A DNA stretch of 52,026 nucleotides from an uncultured Collinsella sp. (GCA_900546115.1 URBQ01000018.1:1-52026), one strand, 5' to 3'; positions 1 through 8,142 are shown, counted from the first letter of the stretch. Translations and numbers: made by a program. Notes: generated by a model not told the origin, from the sequence alone.

Positions 1-91
1 GAACAGTCGCGATTGGGGCCCCGCCTACGGAATCGGAACTATATGTCAACAGAACCCCAAGAGGCTCCGTCGCTTCATACAAGAAGCTAGC

Positions 92-1375
92 CTAGCACTG
101 CTCGAGCGCCTGCTCAAGGTCGGCAATCAGATCGGCCGTGTCCTCGAGGCCGCACGACAGGCGCACCATGTCGGCGGAGATGCCGCAGGCGATGAGCTCC
201 TCATCGTTCATCTGACGATGCGTGGCATTAGCGGGATGCAGGCAGCAGGTGCGAGCATCGGCCACATGCGTGGCGATCTGGGCAAGCTTGAGGCTCTTCA
301 TAAAGGTCTCGGCCGCCGCGCGACCACCGTTAAAGCCAAAGCTCACGACGCCGCAGGTACCGTTGGGCATGTACTTCTGAGCCAGGTCATAGTACTTATC
401 GCCCTCAAGGCCCGGATAGCTCACAAAGCGCACCTTGGGATGGCTCTGCAGGAACTTAGCAACGGCCAGGCCGTTCTCACAATGACGCGGCATACGCACA
501 TGCAGGCTCTCGAGCGAGCTGTTCAGGAAAAACGCCGCTTGCGGGTTCTGCATGGGGCCGAGGTCGCGCATGAGCTGAGCGGTTGCCTTGGTAATGAAGG
601 CACCCTCGCGACCGAACTTCTCGGCATAGGTCACGCCGTGATAGCTCTCGTCGGGCGTGGTGAGACCCGGGAACTTGCCTGCATGGGCCATCCAGTCAAA
701 CTGGCCGTGGTCGACGATCACGCCACCCAGGTAGGCCGCATGCCCATCCATGTACTTAGTGGTAGAGTGCGTGACGATGTCGGCGCCCCACTCAAAGGGA
801 CGGCACATCACGGGCGTCGGGAAGGTGTTGTCGACCATCAGCGGCACGCCGTGGTCATGCGCGGCCTTGGCAAAGCGCTCAATATCGAGCACGGCAAGGG
901 CAGGGTTGGCAATCGTCTCGCCAAAGACGAGCTTGGTATTGGGCTCAAAGGCTGCCTCGAGCTCCTCATCGGTGCAGTCGGGGGCAACGAACGTGCAGGT
1001 AACGCCCATACGGCCCATGGTATGGGCAAGCAGGTTGTAGGTACCGCCGTAGATGGCAGAGCTTGCGACCACGTGATCACCGGCACCGGCCACGTTAAAG
1101 ATCGCAAGGAAGTTCGCAGCCATGCCCGAACTCGTGAGCATCGCAGCGGTGCCGCCCTCCATCTCACAGATCTTGGCGGCGACCAAATCGCACGTGGGGT
1201 TCTGCAGACGGCTATAGAAGTAGCCCGACTCCTCCAGGTCAAACAGCTTGCCCATGTGCTCGGACGTGTCGTACTTCCACGTGGTTGACTGATAGATGGG
1301 CACCTGACGCGGCTCTGCATCGCCCGGGCGATAACCGCCCTGAACACACGTGGTACCGATGGTCTGCTCGCTCAT
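92..1375 (-). CDS. O-acetylhomoserine sulfhydrylase-like Cys/Met metabolism PLP enzyme
   Basis: 427-aa member of the Cys/Met-metabolism PLP-dependent transferase family. It probably makes homocysteine or methionine precursors from O-acetylhomoserine and sulfide. Visible family marks are the substrate/cofactor region with YSRLQNPT near residue 57, the cofactor-loop VDNTFPTP, and HSTTKYMDGH, whose lysine (about residue 207) should form the Schiff base with PLP. Length is normal for MetY-type enzymes. The ATG at 1375 was chosen because AAGGGAG lies 6 nt upstream; an in-frame TTG two codons earlier overlaps that spacing. It is transcribed away from the next gene. Distinguishing MetY from a methionine gamma-lyase or cystathionine synthase is not possible from sequence alone. 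Confidence 0.88.
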   Translation of the reverse strand: MSEQTIGTTCVQGGYRPGDAEPRQVPIYQSTTWKYDTSEHMGKLFDLEESGYFYSRLQNPTCDLVAAKICEMEGGTAAMLTSSGMAANFLAIFNVAGAGDHVVASSAIYGGTYNLLAHTMGRMGVTCTFVAPDCTDEELEAAFEPNTKLVFGETIANPALAVLDIERFAKAAHDHGVPLMVDNTFPTPVMCRPFEWGADIVTHSTTKYMDGHAAYLGGVIVDHGQFDWMAHAGKFPGLTTPDESYHGVTYAEKFGREGAFITKATAQLMRDLGPMQNPQAAFFLNSSLESLHVRMPRHCENGLAVAKFLQSHPKVRFVSYPGLEGDKYYDLAQKYMPNGTCGVVSFGFNGGRAAAETFMKSLKLAQIATHVADARTCCLHPANATHRQMNDEELIACGISADMVRLSCGLEDTADLIADLEQALEQC

Positions 1376-1463
1376 ATCCAACTCCCTTACTTGGGTTTTG
1401 TTTTTATTCGGTTCACGATACCGCTACCCCGCACCCCTCTCAACCCATCCCGCCGATAGGTTA

Positions 1464-1494
1464 TGAGACAAATAAATCAGGGGCATTCGTCTCA
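1464..1494. repeat. 31-nt palindromic repeat, copy 1
   Basis: Hairpin with a TGAGAC/GTCTCA stem around a 19-nt interior that contains AAATAAATCAG. It lies in the divergent spacer between the MetY-like gene and the C-GCAxxG-C-C gene. A second copy at 13742-13772 matches at 23 of 31 positions, and the third stem pair changes from A-T to G-C on both sides, keeping the pairing. Confidence 0.5.
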
Positions 1495-1560
1495 GCCTTA
1501 GGCATTTAATCGATGGATATAAATGAGGCATACATGAAGCTCTCGATGATTACATGCCCC

Positions 1561-1592
1561 GTCACGGGTACCATAGGCGGGTACACCGTGAC
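1561..1592. other. imperfect palindrome before start of C-GCAxxG-C-C gene
   Basis: GTCACGG at 1561-1567 and CCGTGAC at 1586-1592 form an inverted repeat with GTACC/GGGTAC elements inside. It sits directly upstream of the Shine-Dalgarno AAGGAG of the gene starting at 1606. It could be an operator or an RNA hairpin in the leader; nothing further can be said. Confidence 0.35.
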
Positions 1593-1605
1593 CAAGGAGA
1601 CAACG

Positions 1606-2052
1606 ATGAAGCAAATCGATACAGCCCAGCTCGACATCACCGCCTGTCAGGCTCAGGCTGCCGAGTACCACGCCCGTGGCTTTAACTGCGCGCAGGCCGT
1701 CGCCTGCACGCTCGCGCCCGCCGTCGGGCTTGACCCCCAAGTCGCCTTTACCCTCACCGAGGGCTTTGGCGCCGGCATGGGCGGCATGACCGAAACCTGC
1801 GGCGCCATCTCGGGCGCCGTGGCCATCATGGGCTTTGTAATGAGCGACGGCATGGAAAACCCCAAGACCAAGGGCCAGACCTACAAGCTGTCGCGCGAAA
1901 TCGCCAAGCGTTTTAAAACGAAGAACACGACGACCGTCTGCGGCACGCTCAAGGGCGTCGGATCGGACGAGGGTCCGCTCCGTAGCTGCCCCGGCTGCAT
2001 CGACGATGCCGTCGAAATCGCCTGCGATATGCTAAAGCAGCTCGCCGAGTAA
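1606..2052 (+). CDS. C-GCAxxG-C-C family redox-type protein
   Basis: 148-aa protein of the C_GCAxxG_C_C family (putative redox-active, often next to oxidoreductases; molecular role not established). The family signature is visible as FNCAQAV near residue 26, then GMTETCGAISGAVAIMG with the C-GCAxxG core, and a C-terminal SCPGCIDDAVEIACD cysteine cluster. The ATG at 1606 follows AAGGAG with 6 nt spacing. A longer frame back to 1513 exists but has no ribosome site and runs through a palindrome, so it was not used. A bidirectional-type hairpin follows the stop. Confidence 0.82.
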   Translation: MKQIDTAQLDITACQAQAAEYHARGFNCAQAVACTLAPAVGLDPQVAFTLTEGFGAGMGGMTETCGAISGAVAIMGFVMSDGMENPKTKGQTYKLSREIAKRFKTKNTTTVCGTLKGVGSDEGPLRSCPGCIDDAVEIACDMLKQLAE

Positions 2053-2070
2053 ATGGCAGCAACAGAAAAC

Positions 2071-2115
2071 GACGGCCGGCGCGCTTGGGATCCATCCAAA
2101 AGCACGCCGGCCGTC
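2071..2115. terminator. hairpin between convergent genes
   Basis: 11-bp perfect stem GACGGCCGGCG (2071-2081) with CGCCGGCCGTC (2105-2115), 23-nt loop. It lies between the stop of the C-GCAxxG-C-C gene and the stop of the convergent IMPACT-family gene, so it may serve both. No long T-run is present on either side. Confidence 0.55.
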
Positions 2116-2119
2116 GCCG

Positions 2120-2755
2120 TTAGAACTCAGCAAATTCGGGAGCGCCGACCTCGATCTCCTCGCGCCCCGCCATAAGCTCGCGCATCTTGGCGCAAAACAG
2201 CTCCTGCTCCCCCGCCTTAAACACCAAGTGAAGTGTCACGGCATCCGCGTAATCGGTATCCGAAACCTTGGCACCCGAATCCTGCGCTAAACGAAGCACC
2301 TGCTCATACTGTGGATAGGCCACATGCACGTCAACCGGCACGACACTCGTCATCTCAACGATCTGCCCAGTCTCCTGAGCCGCGGCCACCGCCGCCTGTG
2401 TCGCCGCCGTATAGGCTCGTACCAGACCACCGGGCCCCAACAACGTGCCGCCAAAATAACGCGTCACAACACAGCATACGTTTTTAAGTCCCGCACCACG
2501 CAGCACCTCGAGCGTCGGCATACCACTCGTGCGGCTCGGCTCACCATCATCGCTCTGGCGCTCGCGTCCATCGACCAAAATCCACGCGAGCACATTATGC
2601 CGAGCGTCATAATGACGCTTGCGAACCATCTCGATAAAAGCATTCGCCTCGTCCTCGGACTCAATATGGATCAACTGGGCAATAAACCGGCTCTTGCGGT
2701 CCACAAACTCGCCCGAAGCCTCAATATTCAATTGCAGAGTAAAATAACTGTCCAA
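2120..2755 (-). CDS. IMPACT/YigZ family protein
   Basis: 211-aa YigZ/IMPACT (UPF0029) family protein, in other organisms linked to translation control and RNA/ribosome interactions. The diagnostic N-terminal domain is clear: RHYDARHNVLAWIL near residue 45, SDDGEPSRTSGMPTLEVL near 68, and VTRYFGGTLLGPGGLVRAY near 97. The C-terminal half is the variable alpha/beta domain typical of the family. The start is a TTG at 2753-2755 with TGAGGGG a few bases upstream; no better start lies downstream before the conserved region. Converges on the preceding gene across a shared hairpin. Confidence 0.87.
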   Translation of the reverse strand: MDSYFTLQLNIEASGEFVDRKSRFIAQLIHIESEDEANAFIEMVRKRHYDARHNVLAWILVDGRERQSDDGEPSRTSGMPTLEVLRGAGLKNVCCVVTRYFGGTLLGPGGLVRAYTAATQAAVAAAQETGQIVEMTSVVPVDVHVAYPQYEQVLRLAQDSGAKVSDTDYADAVTLHLVFKAGEQELFCAKMRELMAGREEIEVGAPEFAEF

Positions 2756-2870
2756 AAAAGCCCCTCAACAACAAGCAGAGCAACAAACAGCCTCAATAAT
2801 ACGGCAAAGGTCGTACCGTTGCCCTCTCCAACAAGAACGGAAACGCCAATGATGCCGTCACCAACAGCGA

Positions 2871-2969
2871 GAACCCGTCAGCGCGAGCAAGGTGCCTTGA
2901 AAGACGAGGGCATTGACCTTATGGTCATGCCCGAAGGCTTGAAAGGCAGATTGCCGCGCTGACGGGTTC
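2871..2969 (-). other. long imperfect hairpin downstream of rnpB
   Basis: A 15-bp perfect outer stem (2871-2885 with 2955-2969) encloses further matched blocks: GCAA, TGCCTT and AAG separated by symmetric 2x2 mismatches, then GGGCATTGACC (2908-2918) with GGTCATGCCC (2923-2932) around a TTAT loop. About 38 base pairs in total. It starts about 17 nt beyond the rnpB 3' end, in a 230-nt space (2756-2985) with no gene. It could be an rnpB processing/termination structure, an independent RNA, or a mobile palindromic unit. Confidence 0.5.
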
Positions 2970-2985
2970 GCAGCGTCAACAAAGT

Positions 2986-3347
2986 GCTGAGTGGGCCTGT
3001 AAGCCGGGTTCTGTCGTGAACGGTCATTTATCTTGTCTGCACGTTACCGTGCAGCTCCACGCACGCTACCCGAACGCGGACCGGGCCGGCCCATAGCGTT
3101 CCTATTCGCGCTTGCTCCGGATGGGGCTTGCCAAGCCGCCGTGTTGCCACGACGCTGGTGGTCTCTTACACCACCGTTTCAGCTTTTCCCTTTACGCCTT
3201 GCGGCGCAGGTGGGAGTCTTCTTTTCTGCGGCGCTTTCCGTCGGATCACTCCGCCCGGCCGTTAGCCGGCATCCCGCCCTCTGGAGCCCGGACTTTCCTC
3301 ACGCGTGCTGCAAGCAGCACATCGCGCGACCGTCTGGCCCACTCAGC
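2986..3347 (-). ncRNA. rnpB: RNase P RNA, type A
   Basis: Catalytic RNA of RNase P, which matures tRNA 5' ends. On the minus strand the conserved blocks are in order: GAGGAAAGTCCGGGCTCC near the 5' end, the AGAGACCACCAGCG region, and ACAGAACCCGGCTTACAG at the 3' end. The ends are set by P1: 2986-2997 pairs perfectly with 3336-3347 over 12 bp (GCTGAGTGGGCC). About 362 nt, usual for the bacterial type A form. Protein-like frames across it are not genes. Confidence 0.95.
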
Positions 3348-3355
3348 AGTGCAAG

Positions 3356-3376
3356 AGTGTAGCACACCGTTGCCGC
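3356..3376 (-). promoter_or_regulatory. probable rnpB promoter (extended -10)
   Basis: On the minus strand TGCTACACT gives a TACACT -10 at 3356-3361 with an upstream TGn extension, and TTGCCT lies about 15-16 nt further up. The predicted start falls within a few bases of the P1 end of rnpB. Confidence 0.45.
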
Positions 3377-3509
3377 AGGCAATGGCACAACGCAAACGCT
3401 CGACACGATAAACCAAGAACCGCCATGCGCTACAATGGTCCTGTCGATGGGCAACGTCGTCAGTCGAGACGCGACCGCGCTCCACACCCCTCCGTCTACT
3501 CGGTGCGTT

Positions 3510-3557
3510 CCCGCCTCCTCCCCGAGGCGGGATGTCGGCATTTTTCATGCACCGACA
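3510..3557. other. two adjacent hairpins, role unknown
   Basis: CCCGCCTC/GAGGCGGG (3510-3531) is followed by TGTCGG/CCGACA (3533-3557) with a T5 run in its loop. They lie in the 320-nt gap between rnpB and the rpsA terminator, which otherwise holds only the rnpB promoter. No gene is supported here. Confidence 0.35.
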
Positions 3558-3610
3558 ATCCAATAGCCTGTGGACAGCCCGGCAGCATTGCGCATCTCGG
3601 TGCCAAATGC

Positions 3611-3645
3611 AAAAAGGGACCCGTCCATTACGGACGGATCCCTTA
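3611..3645 (-). terminator. rpsA terminator
   Basis: Minus-strand stem AAGGGATCCGTCC / GGACGGGTCCCTT around a 5-nt loop, followed by a T-run. It lies 24 nt past the rpsA stop. Confidence 0.85.
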
Positions 3646-3668
3646 AAACAAGTGATCCTCAAACCGAT

Positions 3669-4835
3669 TTACTCGGCGTCAGTCTCCTCGTCCTTCTTCT
3701 CGGAAGGCAGCGGGGTAACCTCGATCTCGACGCCCAGAGTCTCAGCAGCGGACTTCATGGACAGGGAGATACGACGACGGTCGAGGTCGATCTCCATGAC
3801 CTTGACCTGAACCTTGTCGCCCACGTGGGTAACCTGAGAAGGCTGGTCGACGTGCTTGTTGGCCATCTCGGAGATGTGCACCAGGCCCTCGATGCCCTCG
3901 CCCAAGTCGACGAAAGCGCCAAACGGGACAAGCTTGGTCACAGTGCCCTCGACGATAGCGCCGACGGGGTACTTCTTGACCAGTGCGCGCCACGGATCCT
4001 CGGTGGTCTGCTTGAGACCCAGGGAGATGCGCTCGCGGTTGAGATCGACGTCGAGAACCTCGACCTCGACCTCCTGGCCGACCTTGACAACCTCGGAAGG
4101 ATGGTTGACGTGGTTCCAGGAGAGCTCGGAGATGTGGATGAGGCCGTCGATACCGCCGAGGTCGACGAAGGCGCCGAAGTCGACGATGGAGGAAACGGTA
4201 CCCTGGAGACGCATGCCAGACTTGAGCTTGGACAGGATCTCGGAGCGCTCGGCCTTACGGGACTCCTCGAGCACGACGCGACGGGAGAGGACGACGTTGT
4301 TGCGGTTGCGGTCCATCTCGATGACGCGGGCCTCGATGCGGGTGCCCATGTAAGAGGTGAGGTCCTTGACGCGACGGAGGTCGACGAGGGAAGCGGGCAG
4401 GAAGCCACGCAGGCCGATGTCGAGGATCAGGCCGCCCTTGACAACCTCGATAACCTCGCCCTCGACGTTCTCGCCGGAGTTGAACTTCTCCTCGATGCGG
4501 TTCCAAGCACGCTCGTACTCGGCACGCTTCTTGGACAGGACCAGACGACCGTCCTTGTCCTCCTTCTGGAGAACCAGAGCCTCGATGGGATCACCGAGTG
4601 CAACGATGTCTGCAGGGTTAGCGTCCTTGCGGATGGACAGCTCGCGGACCGGGATAACGCCCTCGGACTTGAATCCGATGTCAACGAGCACCTCGTCATG
4701 CTCGATCTTAACGACAGTGCCGTTAACGAGATCGCCCTCATCAAAGTCGGTAATCGTACCGTCGATGAGGTTGTTCATCTCCTCCTCGTTGACATCGTCA
4801 AGAGAGAAAATGGACGAGTTCTGAATCTCACTCAA
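3669..4835 (-). CDS. rpsA: 30S ribosomal protein S1
   Basis: 388-aa S1 protein with four consecutive S1/OB RNA-binding repeats (beginning near residues 35, 120, 205 and 290); the last two carry the typical G-x-V-x-x-x-x-x-F-G-A-F-V-D-L pattern and the HISE motif twice. It helps load mRNA on the small subunit. At four repeats it is shorter than the six-repeat E. coli protein, as in many Gram-positives. The start codon is TTG (4833-4835), supported by AAAGGGG 7 nt upstream and the family-like N-terminus. A strong terminator follows. The 315 nt upstream (4836-5150) contain no gene and no clear promoter. Confidence 0.95.
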   Translation of the reverse strand: MSEIQNSSIFSLDDVNEEEMNNLIDGTITDFDEGDLVNGTVVKIEHDEVLVDIGFKSEGVIPVRELSIRKDANPADIVALGDPIEALVLQKEDKDGRLVLSKKRAEYERAWNRIEEKFNSGENVEGEVIEVVKGGLILDIGLRGFLPASLVDLRRVKDLTSYMGTRIEARVIEMDRNRNNVVLSRRVVLEESRKAERSEILSKLKSGMRLQGTVSSIVDFGAFVDLGGIDGLIHISELSWNHVNHPSEVVKVGQEVEVEVLDVDLNRERISLGLKQTTEDPWRALVKKYPVGAIVEGTVTKLVPFGAFVDLGEGIEGLVHISEMANKHVDQPSQVTHVGDKVQVKVMEIDLDRRRISLSMKSAAETLGVEIEVTPLPSEKKDEETDAE

Positions 4836-5150
4836 AGGTGGACCCCTTTCGAACTACGGGGCCCCGATTGCTAGGACCTACAGAAGGGTGCGACAAGCAC
4901 ACAACGTTTAGGAACACTCGGGAGCCGACAGATACTAATGTGACGCTTATGCAATCACGTTCGTATAGGTTACGGGGAAATGAGTTCGATTTCAAGCGTG
5001 AACTGCGATTTTTTACTCGTGTGGAGACTTTTTCGTAATCTTATGAACACACGTCTCCGCAACTTGACGATAACCAGCCAGGCATTCGGCTTTGGGGTAA
5101 AGTATCCGGAGCCAACGATTCTAGATCGATTTTTCGAGAAAGGTGCCCGC

Positions 5151-5909
5151 GTGCTCAAAGCAGTCGTTTTCGATATGGACGAAACGCTTCTTAGCATCAA
5201 CCTCAACGCGTTCATCCTTCGATATTTTAAGGATGTCTCTTCGATGCTCGCGGATATCGGGCGCCGCAGCCGCGGTGGCACGATGGCACGCCTCGGCACC
5301 ATCCTGGTCGACCTCAACGCCAATCGCCGCAGCAGCACGGACAATCGCACCAATCTTGAGTTTTACCAAGAAGAGGTCGAGCGCCGATGCGGCATTTGCC
5401 TCTCGGACCCACTTATCTACGAGGCGTTTACCTACTACGACCGCGAAGTTCTTCCGTACAAGAATGACGAACTCATCAACGCCCATGCTATGCCGGGCGC
5501 ACACGCCGCACTTCAGGCCGTGCAGGACGCGGGGCTGCGCTGCGCGCTCTTTACCAACCCCAGCTTTCCGCAGGGGGCCATCGAATGCCGCATGGGTTGG
5601 GGCGACCTGGCCGACGCCCCCTTTGAGCTCGTGACGCACATGGGAAACGCCACCCGCTGCAAGCCCGATGCCACCTACTATCTAGAGCAACTTCAGGTGA
5701 TGGGGCTCGAACCGCACGAGGTCCTTATGGTGGGCAACGATCCCAAACGCGACTTCCCTAGCCCCGCCTGCGGCATTCAGACTGCCTATGTAGGCCAGGG
5801 CAAGCCCAACCGAGTCACCTGGCGCGGAACCATGGAAGGCTTCGCCCGCGACTTTAACGCCGTAGTAGAAGCCTTCTACGAACACCAAGTAGCCGACGAA
5901 CTGTCCTAG
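5151..5909 (+). CDS. HAD-superfamily hydrolase
   Basis: 252-aa HAD phosphatase-type protein. Motif I is FDMDETLL about ten residues in, motif II LFTNPS, the lysine motif CKPDATYY and motif IV VGNDPKRDF. The alpha-helical insert after motif I marks it as a subfamily I (cap C1) enzyme; substrate unknown. The GTG at 5151 was chosen: AGAAAGG precedes it and it begins just before the conserved core, whereas upstream ATGs add 57 unconserved residues. Its TAG stop overlaps the stop of the convergent next gene by four bases (CTAG). Confidence 0.82.
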   Translation: MLKAVVFDMDETLLSINLNAFILRYFKDVSSMLADIGRRSRGGTMARLGTILVDLNANRRSSTDNRTNLEFYQEEVERRCGICLSDPLIYEAFTYYDREVLPYKNDELINAHAMPGAHAALQAVQDAGLRCALFTNPSFPQGAIECRMGWGDLADAPFELVTHMGNATRCKPDATYYLEQLQVMGLEPHEVLMVGNDPKRDFPSPACGIQTAYVGQGKPNRVTWRGTMEGFARDFNAVVEAFYEHQVADELS

Positions 5910-7225
5910 CACACTTGGGTTTTGCCGATCATGATGTTGAGGATCTCGACGTCGGTGTCCTTCATGCCCACGCGCCCCACATAGCCCATGCTGGCGATGG
6001 TCTCCTCGACGGTATCCTGAATCAGGCCCTCACCGGCGCGGAAACCGCGACCCTGCATGGCCATATCGTGACCCAGAATCGCCGCATCAACGGCAGCGGA
6101 AATCTTGGCGGCGCAGCTCGCCTTGGCGCCATCGCACACGATGCCGCCCACATTGCCGAGCGTATTGGAGACCGTCGCACCGATTTGCTCGCGCGTGCCA
6201 CCGCACAGCCAGGTAATCGCAGCGCCGGCGCCGCACGCGGCGCAAATAGCACCGCAAAACGCCGAGAGCGCACCGATATAGCTCTTGATATGCACGGCAA
6301 TGAGATCGGACAGCATCACGGCGCGCACCAGGCGGTCGTGGTCGCAGCGCAGGTACTCGGCATACTCCATAACGGGCAGTGCGCAGGTAATGCCCTGGTT
6401 GCCCGAGCCACACACAATGGCGACCGGCAGCGCGCAGCCGTTCATGCGGGCGTCGGACCCGGCGGCGGCACGGGCACGGGCACGGCAGGCAACGTCATCG
6501 GCGCGAGCACCCAGCAGCGTACGGCCAACCTCGGCACCCCAAGCGTGCGCCAGACCCTCGGCGCTGATCGCGCCGTTCAGCTCGATCTGACGCTCAACGG
6601 CAGCGCGAGCGCCCTCAATGTCGCCGTCCTCGATAAAGTCGACAATGGACTCAATCGACATGGGCGTGTCGGCATTATCTGCTGCCCGCTCGGCCACCAC
6701 GCGCTCGGCGCAGGCGGCACACTCCCCCGCCGACTTGCCGCACACCGGAATACCGTCGAGCGTATGGCACGTGACATTGGTGTGGTGGTCGGTAATCTCG
6801 ACGACCGCGGTATGGCCCCCGGCCGTGGCAGTCACCTTGATGTAGAGGTTGGGCACACCCTCGACAAGCGATACACCGCAGTAACCGGCATCGGCGAGGA
6901 GCTCGGCCACGCGAGCACGATCTTCGTCGTTAACGGTCTCGAGCACCTCGAGCGCGCTCTTGGCGTCGCCGCCCACGGCACCCAGCACGGCCGCGGCTTC
7001 AATACCGTGCATGCCGCCCGAGTTGGGCACGGTCACGCTCTTAACGTTCTTGATGATGTTGCCCGAGCAGGCAACGTCCATATGATCGGGTTCGCAACCG
7101 AGCGTCTGGCTCGCCAGCGCCGCTGCATAGGCAACGGCAATAGGCTCGGTGCAGCCGAGCGCACAGACAAGCTCGCGGTTCAAAACATCGCAAAACGCGG
7201 CATCACGAAGGGAATCGGTAGGCAT
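5906..7225 (-). CDS. UPF0597/YhaM family, L-cysteine desulfidase-like
   Basis: 439-aa member of the serine dehydratase alpha-like / UPF0597 family, which includes archaeal L-cysteine desulfidase and E. coli YhaM (CyuA). Such enzymes use a 4Fe-4S cluster to break down cysteine to sulfide, ammonia and pyruvate. Visible motifs are CALGCTEPIAVAYAAA near residue 16, VPNSGGMHGIEAAA, the central CGSGNQGI, and Cys-rich CGAICAACGAG and CDGAKASCAAK. The ATG at 7225 has AGGAG 9 nt upstream; a longer frame to 7351 has none. Substrate assignment is by family only. Confidence 0.82.
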   Translation of the reverse strand: MPTDSLRDAAFCDVLNRELVCALGCTEPIAVAYAAALASQTLGCEPDHMDVACSGNIIKNVKSVTVPNSGGMHGIEAAAVLGAVGGDAKSALEVLETVNDEDRARVAELLADAGYCGVSLVEGVPNLYIKVTATAGGHTAVVEITDHHTNVTCHTLDGIPVCGKSAGECAACAERVVAERAADNADTPMSIESIVDFIEDGDIEGARAAVERQIELNGAISAEGLAHAWGAEVGRTLLGARADDVACRARARAAAGSDARMNGCALPVAIVCGSGNQGITCALPVMEYAEYLRCDHDRLVRAVMLSDLIAVHIKSYIGALSAFCGAICAACGAGAAITWLCGGTREQIGATVSNTLGNVGGIVCDGAKASCAAKISAAVDAAILGHDMAMQGRGFRAGEGLIQDTVEETIASMGYVGRVGMKDTDVEILNIMIGKTQVC

Positions 7226-7261
7226 AGGTATCTCCTGCTTACATAACGAACTGGGCTCTCG

Positions 7262-7291
7262 ATAATAGTTAGCTCTTTTATTTGATAACAA
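7262..7291 (-). promoter_or_regulatory. promoter candidate for UPF0597 gene
   Basis: Minus strand: TTGTTA (7286-7291), 18-nt spacer, TATTAT (7262-7267). TTGAT...ATCAA flanks the -35, suggesting an operator there. Confidence 0.45.
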
Positions 7292-7399
7292 TGCATCAAA
7301 AACCGCAACCATAGTTCCGGCAGACGGCGCACGAGCGCAAACTGACGGCATTCATTCATGAGAAGCCGGTCTTGTTGCCTGCTAAAGCGTTTGACCAAA

Positions 7400-7415
7400 A
7401 AACGCTCGAGCGTTT
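7400..7415. promoter_or_regulatory. 16-bp perfect palindrome, possible operator for rpiB
   Basis: AAACGCTCGAGCGTTT is a perfect palindrome with a central CG. It is followed by a possible -10 TATCAT at 7431-7436 and preceded by TTGACC at 7391. The form resembles operators of LacI-family regulators; no regulator gene is adjacent. Confidence 0.4.
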
Positions 7416-7497
7416 ACGCAAAAGTCGCGCTATCATGCAGACGAACGCGGTAAACACCTTTAGCAAATCCACCGCACAGACCAGAGAGGAACCATCC

Positions 7498-7965
7498 ATG
7501 AAGATCGGTATCGGTAACGACCACGCCGCCGTCGAGCTCAAGAACATCATTTCCGAGCACCTGAAGGAGCGCGGCTGCGAGGTCGTGAACTTTGGCACCG
7601 ACACCTCCGAGAGCTTCGACTACCCCATCGCCGGTTACAAAGTGGGCAAGGCCGTTGCCAACGGCGACGTTGACCTGGGTATCCTGATCTGCGGCACCGG
7701 CGTCGGGATCAGCCTGGCTGCCAACAAGGTCGAGGGCGTACGCGCCGTCGTGTGCTCCGAGCCCTTCAGCGCCAAGCTCTCGCGCATGCACAACAACACC
7801 AACGTGCTCGCCTTTGGCGCCCGCGTCGTTGGCTCCGAGCTCGCCAAGATGATCGTCGACGAGTGGCTCGACGCCGAGTTTGAGGGCGGCCGTCACGAGC
7901 GTCGCGTTAACCTCCTCAACGAGATCGACCACACGCGCGGCCTTAAGATCGTCGACGAGGCCTAA
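7498..7965 (+). CDS. rpiB: Ribose-5-phosphate isomerase B
   Basis: 155-aa RpiB/LacAB-type isomerase interconverting ribose 5-phosphate and ribulose 5-phosphate in the pentose phosphate pathway. The fold is plain: MKIGIGNDHAAVELK at the N-terminus, FGTDTSESFDYP, then LICGTGVGISLAANK (the active-site Cys and anion-hole loop), and HNNTNVLAFGARVVG. The ATG at 7498 follows AGAGAGGAA at 8 nt; the upstream 42-codon extension has no similarity to the family. Length is standard. LacAB or other sugar-phosphate isomerase activity cannot be excluded. A terminator hairpin follows. Confidence 0.92.
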   Translation: MKIGIGNDHAAVELKNIISEHLKERGCEVVNFGTDTSESFDYPIAGYKVGKAVANGDVDLGILICGTGVGISLAANKVEGVRAVVCSEPFSAKLSRMHNNTNVLAFGARVVGSELAKMIVDEWLDAEFEGGRHERRVNLLNEIDHTRGLKIVDEA

Positions 7966-7992
7966 AGATTCACAAAGCCATACGCTAACGCC

Positions 7993-8033
7993 AGCCCCCG
8001 CCCGGAAGAAACATCCGGACGGGGGCTCTTTAG
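7993..8033 (+). terminator. rpiB terminator
   Basis: AGCCCCCG (7993-8000) pairs with CGGGGGCT (8020-8027), extended inside by CGG/CCG, followed by CTTTAG. Confidence 0.65.
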
Positions 8034-8067
8034 TAGATTTATGGGGGTTTACCAAAAGTCTACTGGA

Positions 8068-8104
8068 ATAAAAAGGGCGCCGCGGATGAAGTTCCGCGGC
8101 GCCC
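8068..8104 (-). terminator. ndk terminator
   Basis: Minus-strand perfect 11-bp stem GGGCGCCGCGG / CCGCGGCGCCC with 8-nt loop and a T5 tail. Confidence 0.85.
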
Positions 8105-8142
8105 AAGCCACACGCTAACAGCTTTAAGGAGTCAAAGCTGGT

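Noticed and set aside
1513..1605. N-terminal extension of the C-GCAxxG-C-C protein
   Set aside because: It runs through a palindrome and lacks a ribosome site; AAGGAG supports the ATG at 1606.
3033..3411. Protein-like frames within the RNase P RNA
   Set aside because: The region is rnpB with conserved RNA blocks; the frames cross its structural elements.
3570..4874. Long plus-strand open frame over rpsA
   Set aside because: Antisense shadow of rpsA in GC-rich codons; low-complexity Leu/Asp/Val-rich product and no ribosome site.
4836..5150. Additional gene between rpsA and the HAD gene
   Set aside because: The open stretch ahead of the HAD gene has no conserved sequence, and its ATGs lack Shine-Dalgarno sites; treated as leader and promoter region.
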